A stretch of DNA of 64,000 nt from Rufibacter psychrotolerans (GCF_016924645.1 NZ_JAFFJV010000013.1:1-64000), one strand, 5' to 3'. Shown: positions 26,824 to 35,787, counted from the stretch's first letter. Numbers and translations are program-made. The notes: generated by a model not told the origin, from the letters alone.

Positions 26824-26857
26824 CCCGTAATGGCTCAGAAAGGGAGAACATTACGGG
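26824..26857 (+). promoter_or_regulatory. Leader hairpin upstream of kup
   Basis: CCCGTAATG pairs perfectly with CATTACGGG around a 16-nt purine-rich loop. It ends 20 nt before the first possible kup ATG, so it could affect translation. It lacks a T tract and is not a terminator. No known riboswitch was recognised. Confidence 0.4.
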
Positions 26858-26876
26858 GGCTCCGCCAGTTTAAGGA

Positions 26877-28859
26877 ATGGCTTTGGGGGAAACTTTCTTA
26901 GACACAACAAAGATGAACAACACTAGCCACGCCCACCGGGTATCGGGGGCAGGTTTGCTGATCGCGCTGGGGATTATCTACGGCGACATTGGCACTTCAC
27001 CGCTGTACGTGATGAAGGCCGTCATAGGCAGTTCTCCCATCAATGGCGCCCTGGTGTACGGAGGCATTTCCTGCGTGATCTGGACGCTGACCCTCCAAAC
27101 CACCATCAAGTACGTCTTGCTCACCCTGCGGGCCGACAACAAGGGCGAGGGCGGTATTTTCTCGCTCTACACGCTGGTGCGGCGGCGGGCCAAGTGGCTC
27201 ACGGTGCCGGCCATCATTGGCGGCAGCGCCCTGCTGGCCGATGGCATCATTACCCCGCCTATCTCGGTGTCCTCGGCGGTAGAGGGGTTGGAGCTGCTCT
27301 ACCCCCACATCCCCACCGTGCCCATTGTTATTGGCATTCTGGTGGTCCTGTTCCTGCTGCAGAGCTTCGGCACCCAGATTGTAGGCAAGGCTTTCGGGCC
27401 GCTCATGCTGGTCTGGTTCACCATGTTGGCGGTGTTGGGGCTGGTATCGGCCGTTCAGCACCCGGAGATCTTTAAGGCCTTTAACCCGGTGTACGCCTAT
27501 GACCTGCTGGTGAACTACCCGGGCGGGTTCTGGCTGCTGGGCGCGGTGTTCCTGTGTACCACCGGGGCCGAGGCGCTGTACTCAGACCTGGGCCACTGCG
27601 GCCGCGGCAACATCCGGATCAGCTGGGCCTTCGTGAAAACCTGTCTGGTGCTCAACTACCTGGGCCAGGGCGCCTGGCTGATGCAGTTTGAAGGCCGCCT
27701 GCTCACCTCGCTCTCTAACCGCAACCCGTTCTATGGGCTTATGCCCGAGTGGTTCCTCATCATCGGGATCACCATTGCCACCATGGCCGCCATCATTGCC
27801 AGCCAGGCCCTCATCACGGGTTCCTTCACCCTCATCGGGGAGGCCATCCGGCTGAACATGTGGCCCAAGGTGCGCCTGATCTACCCTACCAACGTGAAAG
27901 GCCAGCTGTACGTGCCCAGCATTAACCGGCTGCTGCTGCTGGGCTGCGTGGGCGTGGTGCTGTATTTCCAGAAATCTGAGAACATGGAGGCGGCGTACGG
28001 CCTGGCCATTACCGTGACCATGCTCATGACCACTACCCTGCTCAGCTACTACCTCATTACCAAGCGCGTGGCCAAGGTGTGGGTCTGGCTGTTCCTGGCG
28101 GTGTACCTGGCCATTGAGGGCTCGTTCCTGGTGGCCAACCTCATCAAGTTTCCGCACGGCGGCTGGGTGACCCTGGTGATCGGGCTCTTGCTCATCTCGG
28201 TGATGTACATCTGGCTGAAGGCGTTCTACATCAAGCGTCGCCTCACCGAGTACGTGCCCCTGCCTGAGTACGTGCCTGCCCTGCGCGAGCTGAGCGAGGA
28301 TGACACCATTCCCAAGTACACCACCCACCTGGTGTTCATGACCAGCGCCGAGCGCACTACCGACATTGAGTCTAAAATCATCTACTCCATCTTCCAGAAG
28401 CGGCCCAAACGCGCCGACATTTACTGGTTCATTCACGTGAACACGGTAGATGAGCCCTACACCATGGAATACAAGGTGAAGGTGCTGGCCAGCCAGGATG
28501 TGGTGCGCATTGATTTCAACCTGGGCTTCAGGGTGGAACAGCGCATTAACCTGTTCTTCAGGAAAGTGGTGGAAGACCTGGTGCAGAACAAGGAAGTAGA
28601 CATCACCAGCCGCTACAGCTCCCTTAACAAGCAGAACCTCATTGGGGACTTCCGGTTTGTGGTGCTGGAGAAGTTCCTGAGCTACGAGAACGACCTGCCG
28701 TTCTGGGAGAACACCATCATGCAGTCGTACTTCTACATCAAGGAGTTCACCACCTCAGAGGGCAAATGGTTCGGGCTAGACACCAGCTCAGTAAAGGTGG
28801 AGAAAGTGCCGCTCATCATTAAACCCGCCCGCGAGGTTGAGCTGAAACGGATTGAGTAG
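26877..28859 (+). CDS. kup: Potassium uptake protein Kup
   Basis: Kup imports potassium with protons across the inner membrane. The 660-residue length is normal. The signature LIALGIIYGDIGTSPLYV near residue 30 is diagnostic, followed by NKGEGGIFSLYTL, LADGIITPPISV and TTGAEALYSDLGHCGRGNIR, with about 12 membrane segments and a 190-residue cytoplasmic C-terminal domain. The start is uncertain: the first ATG (26877) adds 12 residues before MNNTSHAHR at 26913, which fits the family better. A possible regulatory hairpin lies in the leader. Confidence 0.96.
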   Translation: MALGETFLDTTKMNNTSHAHRVSGAGLLIALGIIYGDIGTSPLYVMKAVIGSSPINGALVYGGISCVIWTLTLQTTIKYVLLTLRADNKGEGGIFSLYTLVRRRAKWLTVPAIIGGSALLADGIITPPISVSSAVEGLELLYPHIPTVPIVIGILVVLFLLQSFGTQIVGKAFGPLMLVWFTMLAVLGLVSAVQHPEIFKAFNPVYAYDLLVNYPGGFWLLGAVFLCTTGAEALYSDLGHCGRGNIRISWAFVKTCLVLNYLGQGAWLMQFEGRLLTSLSNRNPFYGLMPEWFLIIGITIATMAAIIASQALITGSFTLIGEAIRLNMWPKVRLIYPTNVKGQLYVPSINRLLLLGCVGVVLYFQKSENMEAAYGLAITVTMLMTTTLLSYYLITKRVAKVWVWLFLAVYLAIEGSFLVANLIKFPHGGWVTLVIGLLLISVMYIWLKAFYIKRRLTEYVPLPEYVPALRELSEDDTIPKYTTHLVFMTSAERTTDIESKIIYSIFQKRPKRADIYWFIHVNTVDEPYTMEYKVKVLASQDVVRIDFNLGFRVEQRINLFFRKVVEDLVQNKEVDITSRYSSLNKQNLIGDFRFVVLEKFLSYENDLPFWENTIMQSYFYIKEFTTSEGKWFGLDTSSVKVEKVPLIIKPAREVELKRIE

Positions 28860-28861
28860 CG

Positions 28862-28903
28862 CCCGTTTTTCGCTTGTTTTCCAGAAAACAGACCCAAAAC
28901 AAG
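28862..28903. repeat. GTTTTGGGC palindrome, copy i
   Basis: CCCGTTTTTCGCTTG and CAGACCCAAAACAAG flank TTTTCCAGAAAA. Its right end overlaps the stem of the kup terminator. Confidence 0.7.
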
Positions 28904-28934
28904 AAGGCCACCCCAACGGGTGGCCTTCTTGTTT
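28899..28934 (+). terminator. Rho-independent terminator of kup
   Basis: ACAAGAAGGCCACCC pairs with GGGTGGCCTTCTTGT and is followed by a T tract. It begins inside the right arm of palindrome copy i. Confidence 0.9.
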
Positions 28935-28951
28935 TTAATGGAGATTGATTA

Positions 28952-28990
28952 CGCGTTTATAGCCTGTTTTACGGGAAACAGCCACAAATC
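28952..28990. repeat. GTTTTGGGC palindrome, degraded copy j
   Basis: GCGTTTATAGCCTG and CAGCCACAAATC flank TTTTACGGGAAA. It overlaps the stop codon of the M61 peptidase gene by two bases. Confidence 0.45.
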
Positions 28991-30797
28991 ACTTGGGGTT
29001 GGTCCACTTCTGGTAGGCTTTCCGCTGGGCTTCGGTGGGCGAGGGCACCAACTCTGCGCGGTATTTGAGCGTCTGGTCTTTCAGCAACTTCACCGGAATG
29101 ACCATGAGCTGCCCGCTGCGGCTGATGACCAGTTCCAGCACATCGCCCACGGCGTACGCCGGAATGGACCGGTTGATGTCTTCTGAGACCCGGTAACCGT
29201 TCACGGCAATGATCTCATCGTTCACGTTGAGGCCCGCCTGCCAGGCACTGCCGTTTCTGGTCACAATGCTCACCACCGGCTTGCCGCTGGCCGTGGAGAT
29301 GGCGGCCCCCAGCAAAGGCTGGTTGGTGCCCGCGTTTACATCGGTGAGCCGGATGCCCACGGTGCTCAGGAAGGCATTGTAGTCTGGGGTCTCTTTGCCG
29401 TACACGTAGCGCCGGAAGAAGTCTTCCATGGAGCGGCCGGTGAACTTCTCAATGCCCTGCTGAAACTCCCGGTCGGTGTAGCCGCGGTCTTTCTTTTTGT
29501 AGTACTCGTCGTACAGGGCTTTCAGGGCATCGTCCAGGCTTTTGGTGCCGTTGGTGGCTTTCAGGATTTCCAGGTCCAGGAGCATGCCCAGCAGCGCGCC
29601 CTTGCTGTAGTAAGACAGGTGCGTGTTGTAGGAGTTCTCGTCGGGGCGGTACTGCTTGATCCAGGTGTTAAAGCTGGACTCCGCCGCCGACACTACTTTG
29701 TTGCCGGGCGTGTTCTCCACGCTGGTGATGCTGCTGGCAATCTTGTCCAGGTGCTCGCGCTCCGAGAGCAGGCCAGCCCGGCGCATGATCAGATCGGCGT
29801 AGTAAGAGGTGAAGCCCTCAGACACCCACAGCAGGTTGGTGTACACTTCCTGGTTGTAGTCAAAGGGGCCCAACCCCGCGGGGCGCAGGCGCTTCACGTT
29901 CCAGAGGTGGAAGTACTCATGGGCCACCAGCGTGAGAAAGCCCTGGTAGCCGCGCTCGGTGCCGTAGGCGGTGCGGGTAGCCTGTAGCGTGGTGGAGTTC
30001 AGGTGCTCCAGTCCGCCCCCGCCGGCGGGTAAATTATGCACGATGAACAGGTAATAGTCTACCGGCAGCTCGCCAAATATTTTGGTAGACTCATCGGTCA
30101 CGCGCTTCATATCAGCCGTGAGGCGGGCCGGGTCATAGTTGGCATCACCGTACATGGCCACCTCGTGCTTCACGCCGTTGCTTTCAAACGACAGGATCTC
30201 ATGATTGCCAATCTCTATGGGCGAATCGGCTAAGACGTCATAGTTGGCGGCCCGGTAGGTAAACGGCTGGCCCGGTACCGGAGGCAGGCCGGTGGAGACT
30301 TTGCTCCAACCCTGGAACGGAACCACTGTTAAGGTAGAGGGCAGGTCTTTGTGGCCTTCGGGGTACATGAACACGCTGGTGCCGTTCAGGTAGCCGTGGC
30401 TGGCGTCCAGGAAGCTGGTGCGCACCGTCAGTTCAAAGGCGTACACCTTGTAGGTCACGGTCACGTCTTTTCCGCCGGTGGCCACGCGCCAGGTGTTCTT
30501 GTCCAGCTTAGAGGCGGACACCTGCCGGTTGCCTGCCTGGGCCTCAAACGCCTCCACGTTCCTGGGGAATTCCCTGATCAGGTAAGAGCCCGGCGTCCAG
30601 ACCGGCATGGTCAGGTCCAGGTGCTTGCCCCTGAAACCTTGCAGGCGCATTTCCACCTCAAAGTAGTGGGTGTGCGGCTCTGGCATAGACAGGCGGTACG
30701 TGATGGTGGGCGCCGCAGACGCGGAGGAAGAGAGGGCCACCGCCAGAAGCAGCAGCACTCCCCACGCCCAGGAATGGATTATTCTTTGCATACACAT
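28989..30797 (-). CDS. M61 family (glycyl) aminopeptidase with PDZ domain
   Basis: This 602-residue exported protease has a signal peptide ending near AFSSSASA (residue 28), an N-terminal beta domain, and the gluzincin catalytic domain with the zinc motif HEYFH (first His at residue 293) and the downstream WVSEGFTSYYADL carrying the third ligand Glu. A C-terminal PDZ domain follows (GKPVVSIVTRNGSAWQAGL). Family members remove N-terminal glycine or alanine from peptides in the periplasm or outside. Length is normal. It is probably monocistronic. Confidence 0.94.
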   Translation of the reverse strand: MCMQRIIHSWAWGVLLLLAVALSSSASAAPTITYRLSMPEPHTHYFEVEMRLQGFRGKHLDLTMPVWTPGSYLIREFPRNVEAFEAQAGNRQVSASKLDKNTWRVATGGKDVTVTYKVYAFELTVRTSFLDASHGYLNGTSVFMYPEGHKDLPSTLTVVPFQGWSKVSTGLPPVPGQPFTYRAANYDVLADSPIEIGNHEILSFESNGVKHEVAMYGDANYDPARLTADMKRVTDESTKIFGELPVDYYLFIVHNLPAGGGGLEHLNSTTLQATRTAYGTERGYQGFLTLVAHEYFHLWNVKRLRPAGLGPFDYNQEVYTNLLWVSEGFTSYYADLIMRRAGLLSEREHLDKIASSITSVENTPGNKVVSAAESSFNTWIKQYRPDENSYNTHLSYYSKGALLGMLLDLEILKATNGTKSLDDALKALYDEYYKKKDRGYTDREFQQGIEKFTGRSMEDFFRRYVYGKETPDYNAFLSTVGIRLTDVNAGTNQPLLGAAISTASGKPVVSIVTRNGSAWQAGLNVNDEIIAVNGYRVSEDINRSIPAYAVGDVLELVISRSGQLMVIPVKLLKDQTLKYRAELVPSPTEAQRKAYQKWTNPK

Positions 30798-30916
30798 GTA
30801 AGGGTAGATGGGGTTAAAAAGCGAATAATACGGCTAAAAACCTGTTAATCCAAGGAATAGCCCCTGGTGGGCAACCGCGGCCCCGGGGCCGAACGTATGC
30901 AGGAGAAAGCCCTCCC

Positions 30917-31516
30917 ATGAAGAAAATTTGGATCATTTTTGGCGTACTCCTCTCTCTGCTCGTCCTGTACCGGGCGGTTTTTGGCCCCGGCACCCTGCTG
31001 GGTCCGGCGGTAAAGCAGACCAGCCAGGACGGAGGCGACCAGCTGTTCCATAACGACACCTCGGCGAACCCTGCCCCGGCTGACGGAGCCGCCTCCCTGG
31101 GCGTACTGGACGGCAACTACCCCACCAAAGCCGACAGCCTGGTGGCCTTTGCCCTGCAGCGCTACGGCACCGAGTACCTCTACGGCGGGGTAACCGAGGA
31201 AGAAGGCTTTGACTGCTCGGGGTTTATCACGTTCGTCTACAGCCGGTTTGGGGAGAAGGTGCCGCACGGCTCCACGCTGCAGGCCAAACTGGGCGAAAGC
31301 GTGTCCATGCAGGAAGCCCGCAAAGGCGACCTGATCATCTTCACCGGCACCAACCCCGAGGACCGCACGCCCGGGCACGTGGGCATAGTCATCTCCAACG
31401 CCCCCAAGCCCATCCAGTTTGTGCATTCTTCCTCAGAGGGCGGGGTGAAAGTGAGCGAGGTGGAAGGCACCCTGTACCAGAAGCGCTTCCTGGACATCAG
31501 GAGGGTGTTGCCCTGA
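30917..31516 (+). CDS. NlpC/P60 (C40) peptidoglycan hydrolase
   Basis: This 199-residue protein has an N-terminal signal or anchor (MKKIWIIFGVLLSLLVLY), a 50-residue linker and a C-terminal NlpC/P60 domain. The catalytic Cys lies in FDCSGFITFVYSRFG near residue 100. The catalytic His lies in PGHVGIVIS, and a third polar residue in QFVHSSS. Such enzymes cut D-Glu-diaminopimelate links in stem peptides. It faces the periplasm. No SH3 targeting domain is present. Confidence 0.92.
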   Translation: MKKIWIIFGVLLSLLVLYRAVFGPGTLLGPAVKQTSQDGGDQLFHNDTSANPAPADGAASLGVLDGNYPTKADSLVAFALQRYGTEYLYGGVTEEEGFDCSGFITFVYSRFGEKVPHGSTLQAKLGESVSMQEARKGDLIIFTGTNPEDRTPGHVGIVISNAPKPIQFVHSSSEGGVKVSEVEGTLYQKRFLDIRRVLP

Positions 31517-31528
31517 GGGGCGAGGCAG

Positions 31529-31568
31529 CCGTTTCAGGGGGATTTTCAGGGAAACGCCCCAAAAACGG
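31529..31568. repeat. GTTTTGGGC palindrome, copy k
   Basis: CCGTTTCAGGGGG and ACGCCCCAAAAACGG flank ATTTTCAGGGAA, just downstream of the NlpC/P60 gene. Confidence 0.65.
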
Positions 31569-31763
31569 AACTTCGGCTGAGGCCCGGCACTTAAGTGCTT
31601 CATCTTCAAAGTACAAGCTTAGATTGCGGCCTGGTTCGCCCGGCTGTTGAACTGAACTTTTCTAAGAAAACGATCCTGGCTTCCTCAGTATAAATACCGG
31701 ATTTATACAATACAACCCCTTGATTATCAACAGTTACTACTTGCAAGCCAGAAAAGTAAGGAC

Positions 31764-31796
31764 AAAAAAATACCCGGCCATTGCAGTAGCCGGGTA
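31764..31796 (-). terminator. Rho-independent terminator on the minus strand
   Basis: TACCCGGC pairs with GCCGGGTA around a 10-nt loop and is followed on the minus strand by seven T residues. No annotated minus-strand gene ends here, so it probably serves the putative RNA. Confidence 0.75.
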
Positions 31797-32040
31797 CGGA
31801 ATCCTTTGAAATGGTATCAAGCGACACAGGAAGGAACTGCCTCCCTCACGCGCCTGGCTACCTCATGCCGGATTCGCCAGTAGACCAAGGTCTTTTAGCA
31901 AGCTTCAACACGGTTAACGGTTGACACATGAGCTAGGCTTGATACATTCTTACTGGGATTAGACACTTTTACCTCCTTTCTTTAAGTCCAACATAAACCC
32001 ATCTGGACTTCCAAGTACCTTATGGTTGTGTAGAGGGGCC
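31764..32040 (-). ncRNA. Possible structured RNA or insertion-element remnant
   Basis: Reading the minus strand from 32040, a hairpin AAGTCCA/TGGACTT (near 32010-31980) is followed by GTATCAAGC (31945-31937), which pairs perfectly with GCTTGATAC (31822-31814) across 114 nt. A rho-independent terminator (TACCCGGC/GCCGGGTA plus T7) follows at 31796-31764. A 9-bp long-range pairing next to a terminator suggests a folded transcript of about 200-270 nt. It does not match tmRNA, RNase P or SRP RNA by eye. It may instead be a remnant of a mobile element. Confidence 0.3.
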
Positions 32041-32109
32041 CGGAGCACTCGCTTCCGTTTTATAAAGTTAAAAGACGGAAGGATAGTTCAAAAGGTTTGA
32101 TGAAAAATT

Positions 32110-32487
32110 TTATGTTTTTTCTTCCGGGCCGGTTTTCTCTGTTTTGAAGAAAACCCAGATCCAGGCCAGGGCCAGCAGCGCCTCGGCGGCGGCGTCTAAC
32201 AGGTAAATATCCAGGATAACCTCACGGGTGGCGTAGCGCACATCCATGGCGCCCAGGCCCACGGCGCAGAAGAATCCTATCAGTTCGGGGCCCCGCTCCC
32301 GCTCTTTCCGGAAGGCGGCGGTCAGCAGCCCGGCCCCAATGGCCAGCACCAGCACGCCCACCGTGTCTACCAGCCAGACCTCGTTCTTGGGCCCGGTAAC
32401 GGCCAGGAAACCGGGCCGGTGCAGCAGGGGCCAGAGGCCGGTGAGGGTGTAAAATATCCCTTGCGTGGTTAAAAGTAGTTTGCGCAT
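32110..32487 (-). CDS. Small integral membrane protein, unknown family
   Basis: This 125-residue protein contains about four hydrophobic helices (near residues 5-22, 38-58, 68-85 and 95-115), with a charged RKERERGPE loop after the second. It begins MRKLLLTTQGIFYTLTGLWPL. Similar four-helix proteins of unknown role are common in Bacteroidota. No functional residues can be named. It is probably monocistronic. Confidence 0.75.
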   Translation of the reverse strand: MRKLLLTTQGIFYTLTGLWPLLHRPGFLAVTGPKNEVWLVDTVGVLVLAIGAGLLTAAFRKERERGPELIGFFCAVGLGAMDVRYATREVILDIYLLDAAAEALLALAWIWVFFKTEKTGPEEKT

Positions 32488-32615
32488 GTTGGTTTCTGCT
32501 CAGCAGACCGGTATTTGCCTCTGGTCTACGAGAAACTTTCGGGCCCCGGATTATTTAGGATCAATATTTGCCTATATTTAGAGTAACTAAAACCAAACTA
32601 TCAAACAACAAACGT

Positions 32616-33044
32616 ATGAGAAAGATCTTTTTGTTAGCGCTTTTCCTCTGCCTGACCACCCTGGGCTGGGCGCAGAAGAAATCTCCCATTGGCATCTGGA
32701 CCAACGAGGAGAAAGAAGCCCGCTTTGAAATCTACCAGTGCGGCGACAAACTCTGCGGAAAGATCATCTGGCTGAAAGAACCCAACCGCGACGGCAAACC
32801 CAAACTTGACCAGTTCAACCCAGACCCCAAGCTGCAGAAACGGCCCATTATTGGGCTGGTGTTCCTGAAGAACTTCTCCCCTGAGGGCGAAGGCAAGTGG
32901 GACGACGGCACCATCTATGACCCCAAGTCTGGCAAGACCTATTCTTCTTACATGAAACTGATGGGCAACGACAAGATGGAGGTAAAAGGCTACATTGGCA
33001 TTTCCCTCATTGGCCGCTCCCAGGTGTGGACCCGGGTACAGTAA
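32616..33044 (+). CDS. DUF2147 family exported protein
   Basis: This 142-residue protein has a Sec signal peptide (MRKIFLLALFLCLTTLGWA), which sets the start; the frame extends 48 nt upstream without family similarity. DUF2147 features follow: PIGIWTNEEKEARFEIYQCGDKLCGKIIWL, the PDPKLQKRPIIGLVFL segment, and GKWDDGTIYDPKSGKTYSSYMKL. The beta-rich fold is related to lipocalin-like domains and the role is unknown, probably periplasmic. It is followed by a good terminator. Confidence 0.92.
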   Translation: MRKIFLLALFLCLTTLGWAQKKSPIGIWTNEEKEARFEIYQCGDKLCGKIIWLKEPNRDGKPKLDQFNPDPKLQKRPIIGLVFLKNFSPEGEGKWDDGTIYDPKSGKTYSSYMKLMGNDKMEVKGYIGISLIGRSQVWTRVQ

Positions 33045-33065
33045 ACCAGATTGCAGCAATAATAG

Positions 33066-33096
33066 AAAAGGGGCTTCCATAGAAGCCCCTTTTTTG
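33066..33096 (+). terminator. Rho-independent terminator of the DUF2147 gene
   Basis: AAAAGGGGCTTC pairs with GAAGCCCCTTTT around CATA, with a T tract, 22 bp after the stop. It may also serve the convergent gene. Confidence 0.9.
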
Positions 33097-33121
33097 GTTT
33101 CAGGCACTTGCCCTGCCCGGG

Positions 33122-33598
33122 TTAGCAGAGGTCCAGGATCTTGATTTTCTTATCTCTGAAGGTAAACGACTCGCCTTTGGTTTTGCCGGCCATGGCCTGG
33201 AACACCGGGGAGGCGGCCGAGATGGCGTAGTACTTCTCCCCGTCCAGCACAATCTCGCCCAGGCTCACCGAGATGAAGTAGTTCTGGGCATCGGTCCGGA
33301 CTACGGAGCCCAGCGAGATATCCTCGTTCACCTTGTTGCGCACAATGCGCTTCAGGATTCCCAGTTTTCCTATGGCCTCGTCCAGTTGCTTGGCAAACAT
33401 GTCCCGCTGAATCTGGCAAGCCTCCCTGAACGACTCAAACTTGTCTTCAATGGCACCCTGGCTTTCATTGGCGCTGATCTGGGCTTCTTCCATGGCTTGC
33501 CGGGCGTTGTCAACAAAGTCTGTCTGTTGGCGCAGGCATTCTTCTAATAACCTATGTTTTATATCCAGGTCAAGGGCGGTTTCAGTAGTTATAGACAT
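33122..33598 (-). CDS. GreA/GreB-like transcription factor-type protein
   Basis: This 158-residue protein has an N-terminal helical region (about residues 10-90, ARQAMEEAQISANESQGAIE) and a C-terminal FKBP-like GreA_GreB domain (SLGSVVRTDAQNYFISVSLGEIVLDGEKYYAISAASPVFQAMAG). The order resembles Gre factors. However, the acidic tip residues that trigger transcript cleavage are not evident, so a Gre-like secondary-channel binding role is inferred. Homologues in Bacteroidota are often mislabelled as 3-oxoacyl-ACP synthase. Soluble, probably monocistronic. Confidence 0.75.
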   Translation of the reverse strand: MSITTETALDLDIKHRLLEECLRQQTDFVDNARQAMEEAQISANESQGAIEDKFESFREACQIQRDMFAKQLDEAIGKLGILKRIVRNKVNEDISLGSVVRTDAQNYFISVSLGEIVLDGEKYYAISAASPVFQAMAGKTKGESFTFRDKKIKILDLC

Positions 33599-33684
33599 AG
33601 TTTTAGCAATAGGTAAAGGTTTAACTTCTTATCTGGTAAGCTCAAAAGACTTTCAAGGCAGAGGCGCACCTCTTGGTAAAAAGG

Positions 33685-33725
33685 CCGGTTTTTGGGCTGT
33701 TTTAGGGAAAAGAAACGCAAACGGG
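33685..33725. repeat. GTTTTGGGC palindrome, copy l
   Basis: CCGGTTTTTGGGCTG and GAAACGCAAACGGG flank TTTTAGGGAAAA. It lies upstream of the Gre-like gene. Confidence 0.55.
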
Positions 33726-33813
33726 GCAGAATCTTTAAAGAACTCGCAAAGCTTTAAACTGATATATTAAGATTTTGTTTAGAAAAAAACATTAAAAAAG
33801 CAGGATTTTTATT

Positions 33814-35787
33814 TCAGAGCTTTACCACCCGCACCTGAGACCACTCCCCGGCGGCCAACACCCGCACCAGATACGTGCCGGCCGGCAGGCCTTCCACCGA
33901 GAAGGAAGTACCTGAGGCTAAGACAGTTCTAACGTGCCTGCCCACTACGTCATAGATGGAAATCTGCTGGGGAGTGCCCGCGCCCCCTTTGAGCAGCACC
34001 GCCCCTTGGGTTGGATTTGGGTAAGCCACCCACCCCGCCTGCGGCACGATGGAAGCGTCTTGCCGCACGGTGGCCTGGTTCAGGAGCCACTGGTGGGGGT
34101 CTACCTCCACCCCGGTCACCTGACCGCTTACCTTGAACCGGTAGTTTTCTGTTTCCTGGCCGTGCTGCACCAGCACCACCGTGTCTTTGGTGGCCATCCT
34201 GATCCGGTATTCCACCTCGGTGGTGAACAGCGGCGTAGCCGGGCTGGAGGTAAACTGCCGGCTCTGGAGGTAGACCTCGTTTTTCTGCTGGGCCCAGGCC
34301 ACGTCAAACACCGGGAACCCTTCGCCGTACACCCATTGGTCAAAGAAGTACCCCAAAGGGCGCCCGCTCACCCGCTCCACCACGCGCTGGAAGTCTCGGG
34401 TAGTGGCCACCTGGTAGCGGTACTCCTCCCGGTAAGCCCGCAGGGCCTGGAAGAACAGGGCATCGTTCTGCAGGGCATGGCGCAGCATGTGCAGCACCAG
34501 GGCCCCCTTGCGGTAAGAAAGCACCGAGCTGAAGATACGGGCCACGTTGGTGCTGTCCCTCACGAACACCGATCCCTGCGGCGCACTCAGGGCACTCTGG
34601 TGGGCCCCGTTGAGCCAGTTGGGGGCATTGGCGGGCAAGAGCCGCTCGTAGGCCAGGTACTCACTATAAGAAGCAAAACCTTCGTTCAGCCAGATGTGGC
34701 TCCAGTCGGCGCAGGTGACCTCATCGCCCCACCATTGGTGCGCCAGCTCGTGGGCCGTGAGCGAGAACTCAAAGTTAGACTGCGTGGTCATGGTCTGGTG
34801 CTCCATGCCACCGCCAATGGGTGCCATGGTGTGGCCGTACTTCTCCCGGTGGAACGGATACACGCCGTACAGCTCAGAAAAGAGCCGCAGAAAATCGCCT
34901 GTACGGTCTATGTCTGTTTTCATGGAACTCAGGACACCCGGGTAGAGGTAATTCTGCACCAGCACTGGCGCCGGCGCTCCGGGAATCTGGGTTTGAAAGG
35001 AATACTCCTCATAGGGCCCGATGGCCACCGAGATAAGGTAATAGGCAATGGGGTAGTTTGATTTCCACTCATACCGGTGCCGTTGCGCCCCCACGGGGGT
35101 AATGCGCTGCAGCCTCCCGTTAGACCCCACCTTGTTGCCTTTGCTGGTGGTGACCCACACCTCCACCGAGTCGGCCTTGTCACTGAGCAACTGCTTGCAG
35201 GGGAACCACTCAGAGGCGGCAAAGGGCTCGCTCAAACTCCAGGTCACGCCTCCCCAGGGCGTGGGGGCCGTGTTAAACCCGTTGCCGATGGCGGCGCTGC
35301 TTCCTGAGGGTGCCCAGCCAGCGTAGAACACCTGCACCTTAAACCTGACCTGCCGGGGCTGGGCTTGGGGCAGCAGGGCCACCACCTCACTGCCCGAGCG
35401 CCGCACCACGCAGGGAGTTCCCTCCAGCAGCACCTGCTCAATGGTGAAATTGGGGTGCAGCTCAAAGGCAAACTCGGTGAGGGATGGGGCCAGGGCCGTG
35501 GCGTAGAGGGTGACGTTGCCGCTCAGGTCCAGCGAATTGTGCTCGGCCTGCAGGTCCAGTTTGTACCAGTGCAGGTCATACTTCTGCATCAGGTTTCGGT
35601 GGGCCTCAGAGGTAATGCCGTCGGCCAGCAGCGCCGGGGTGGTGCTGATTCGGCTGGCCGCGCATGGGTGTTCGGCCTTGTCCTGGGCCCGCACCCACCC
35701 TGGTGCCCCATTCAACCACAAGAGGAGGCACACAGACACAAGTAACTTACTACAAAATAGTTGCGGGTTGGGTAAAGGTAAATTCAT
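33814..35787 (-). CDS. M1 family metallopeptidase with T9SS sorting domain
   Basis: This 657-residue exported aminopeptidase has a signal peptide near residues 10-35 and an N-terminal beta saddle. The GGGMEHQTM substrate motif precedes the zinc motif HELAHQWWG (first His at 346), with the downstream third ligand Glu in WLNEGFASYSEYLAYE. The last 80 residues form a type A T9SS sorting domain (AYPNPTQGAVLLKGG ... GTYLVRVLAAGEWSQVRVVKL), so it is exported through the type IX system and anchored or released outside. It probably trims N-terminal residues of peptides for nutrition. Confidence 0.95.
   Translation of the reverse strand: MNLPLPNPQLFCSKLLVSVCLLLWLNGAPGWVRAQDKAEHPCAASRISTTPALLADGITSEAHRNLMQKYDLHWYKLDLQAEHNSLDLSGNVTLYATALAPSLTEFAFELHPNFTIEQVLLEGTPCVVRRSGSEVVALLPQAQPRQVRFKVQVFYAGWAPSGSSAAIGNGFNTAPTPWGGVTWSLSEPFAASEWFPCKQLLSDKADSVEVWVTTSKGNKVGSNGRLQRITPVGAQRHRYEWKSNYPIAYYLISVAIGPYEEYSFQTQIPGAPAPVLVQNYLYPGVLSSMKTDIDRTGDFLRLFSELYGVYPFHREKYGHTMAPIGGGMEHQTMTTQSNFEFSLTAHELAHQWWGDEVTCADWSHIWLNEGFASYSEYLAYERLLPANAPNWLNGAHQSALSAPQGSVFVRDSTNVARIFSSVLSYRKGALVLHMLRHALQNDALFFQALRAYREEYRYQVATTRDFQRVVERVSGRPLGYFFDQWVYGEGFPVFDVAWAQQKNEVYLQSRQFTSSPATPLFTTEVEYRIRMATKDTVVLVQHGQETENYRFKVSGQVTGVEVDPHQWLLNQATVRQDASIVPQAGWVAYPNPTQGAVLLKGGAGTPQQISIYDVVGRHVRTVLASGTSFSVEGLPAGTYLVRVLAAGEWSQVRVVKL

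Larger units (their letters stand above)
26533..26876. other. AT-rich divergent gap, leader of kup
   Basis: The left 130 bp are AT-rich. TATTTTTG at 26795-26802 is an exact -7 box for kup. A hairpin at 26824-26857 lies within the predicted leader. No gene is seen. Confidence 0.5.
31517..32109. other. 593-bp gap with palindrome and possible structured RNA
   Basis: From left to right the gap holds palindrome copy k, AT-rich DNA with a weak 73-residue minus-strand frame, a minus-strand terminator at 31764-31796, and the candidate structured RNA at 31764-32040. No convincing protein gene is present. Confidence 0.5.

Noticed and set aside
26824..26857. Known riboswitch upstream of kup
   Set aside because: The hairpin does not show the conserved elements of the ydaO/c-di-AMP, ykkC or SAM classes that I could check by eye.
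31606..31827. 73-residue minus-strand frame
   Set aside because: It runs across a strong terminator (31764-31796), which argues against translation. It may be a remnant, but no family was recognised.
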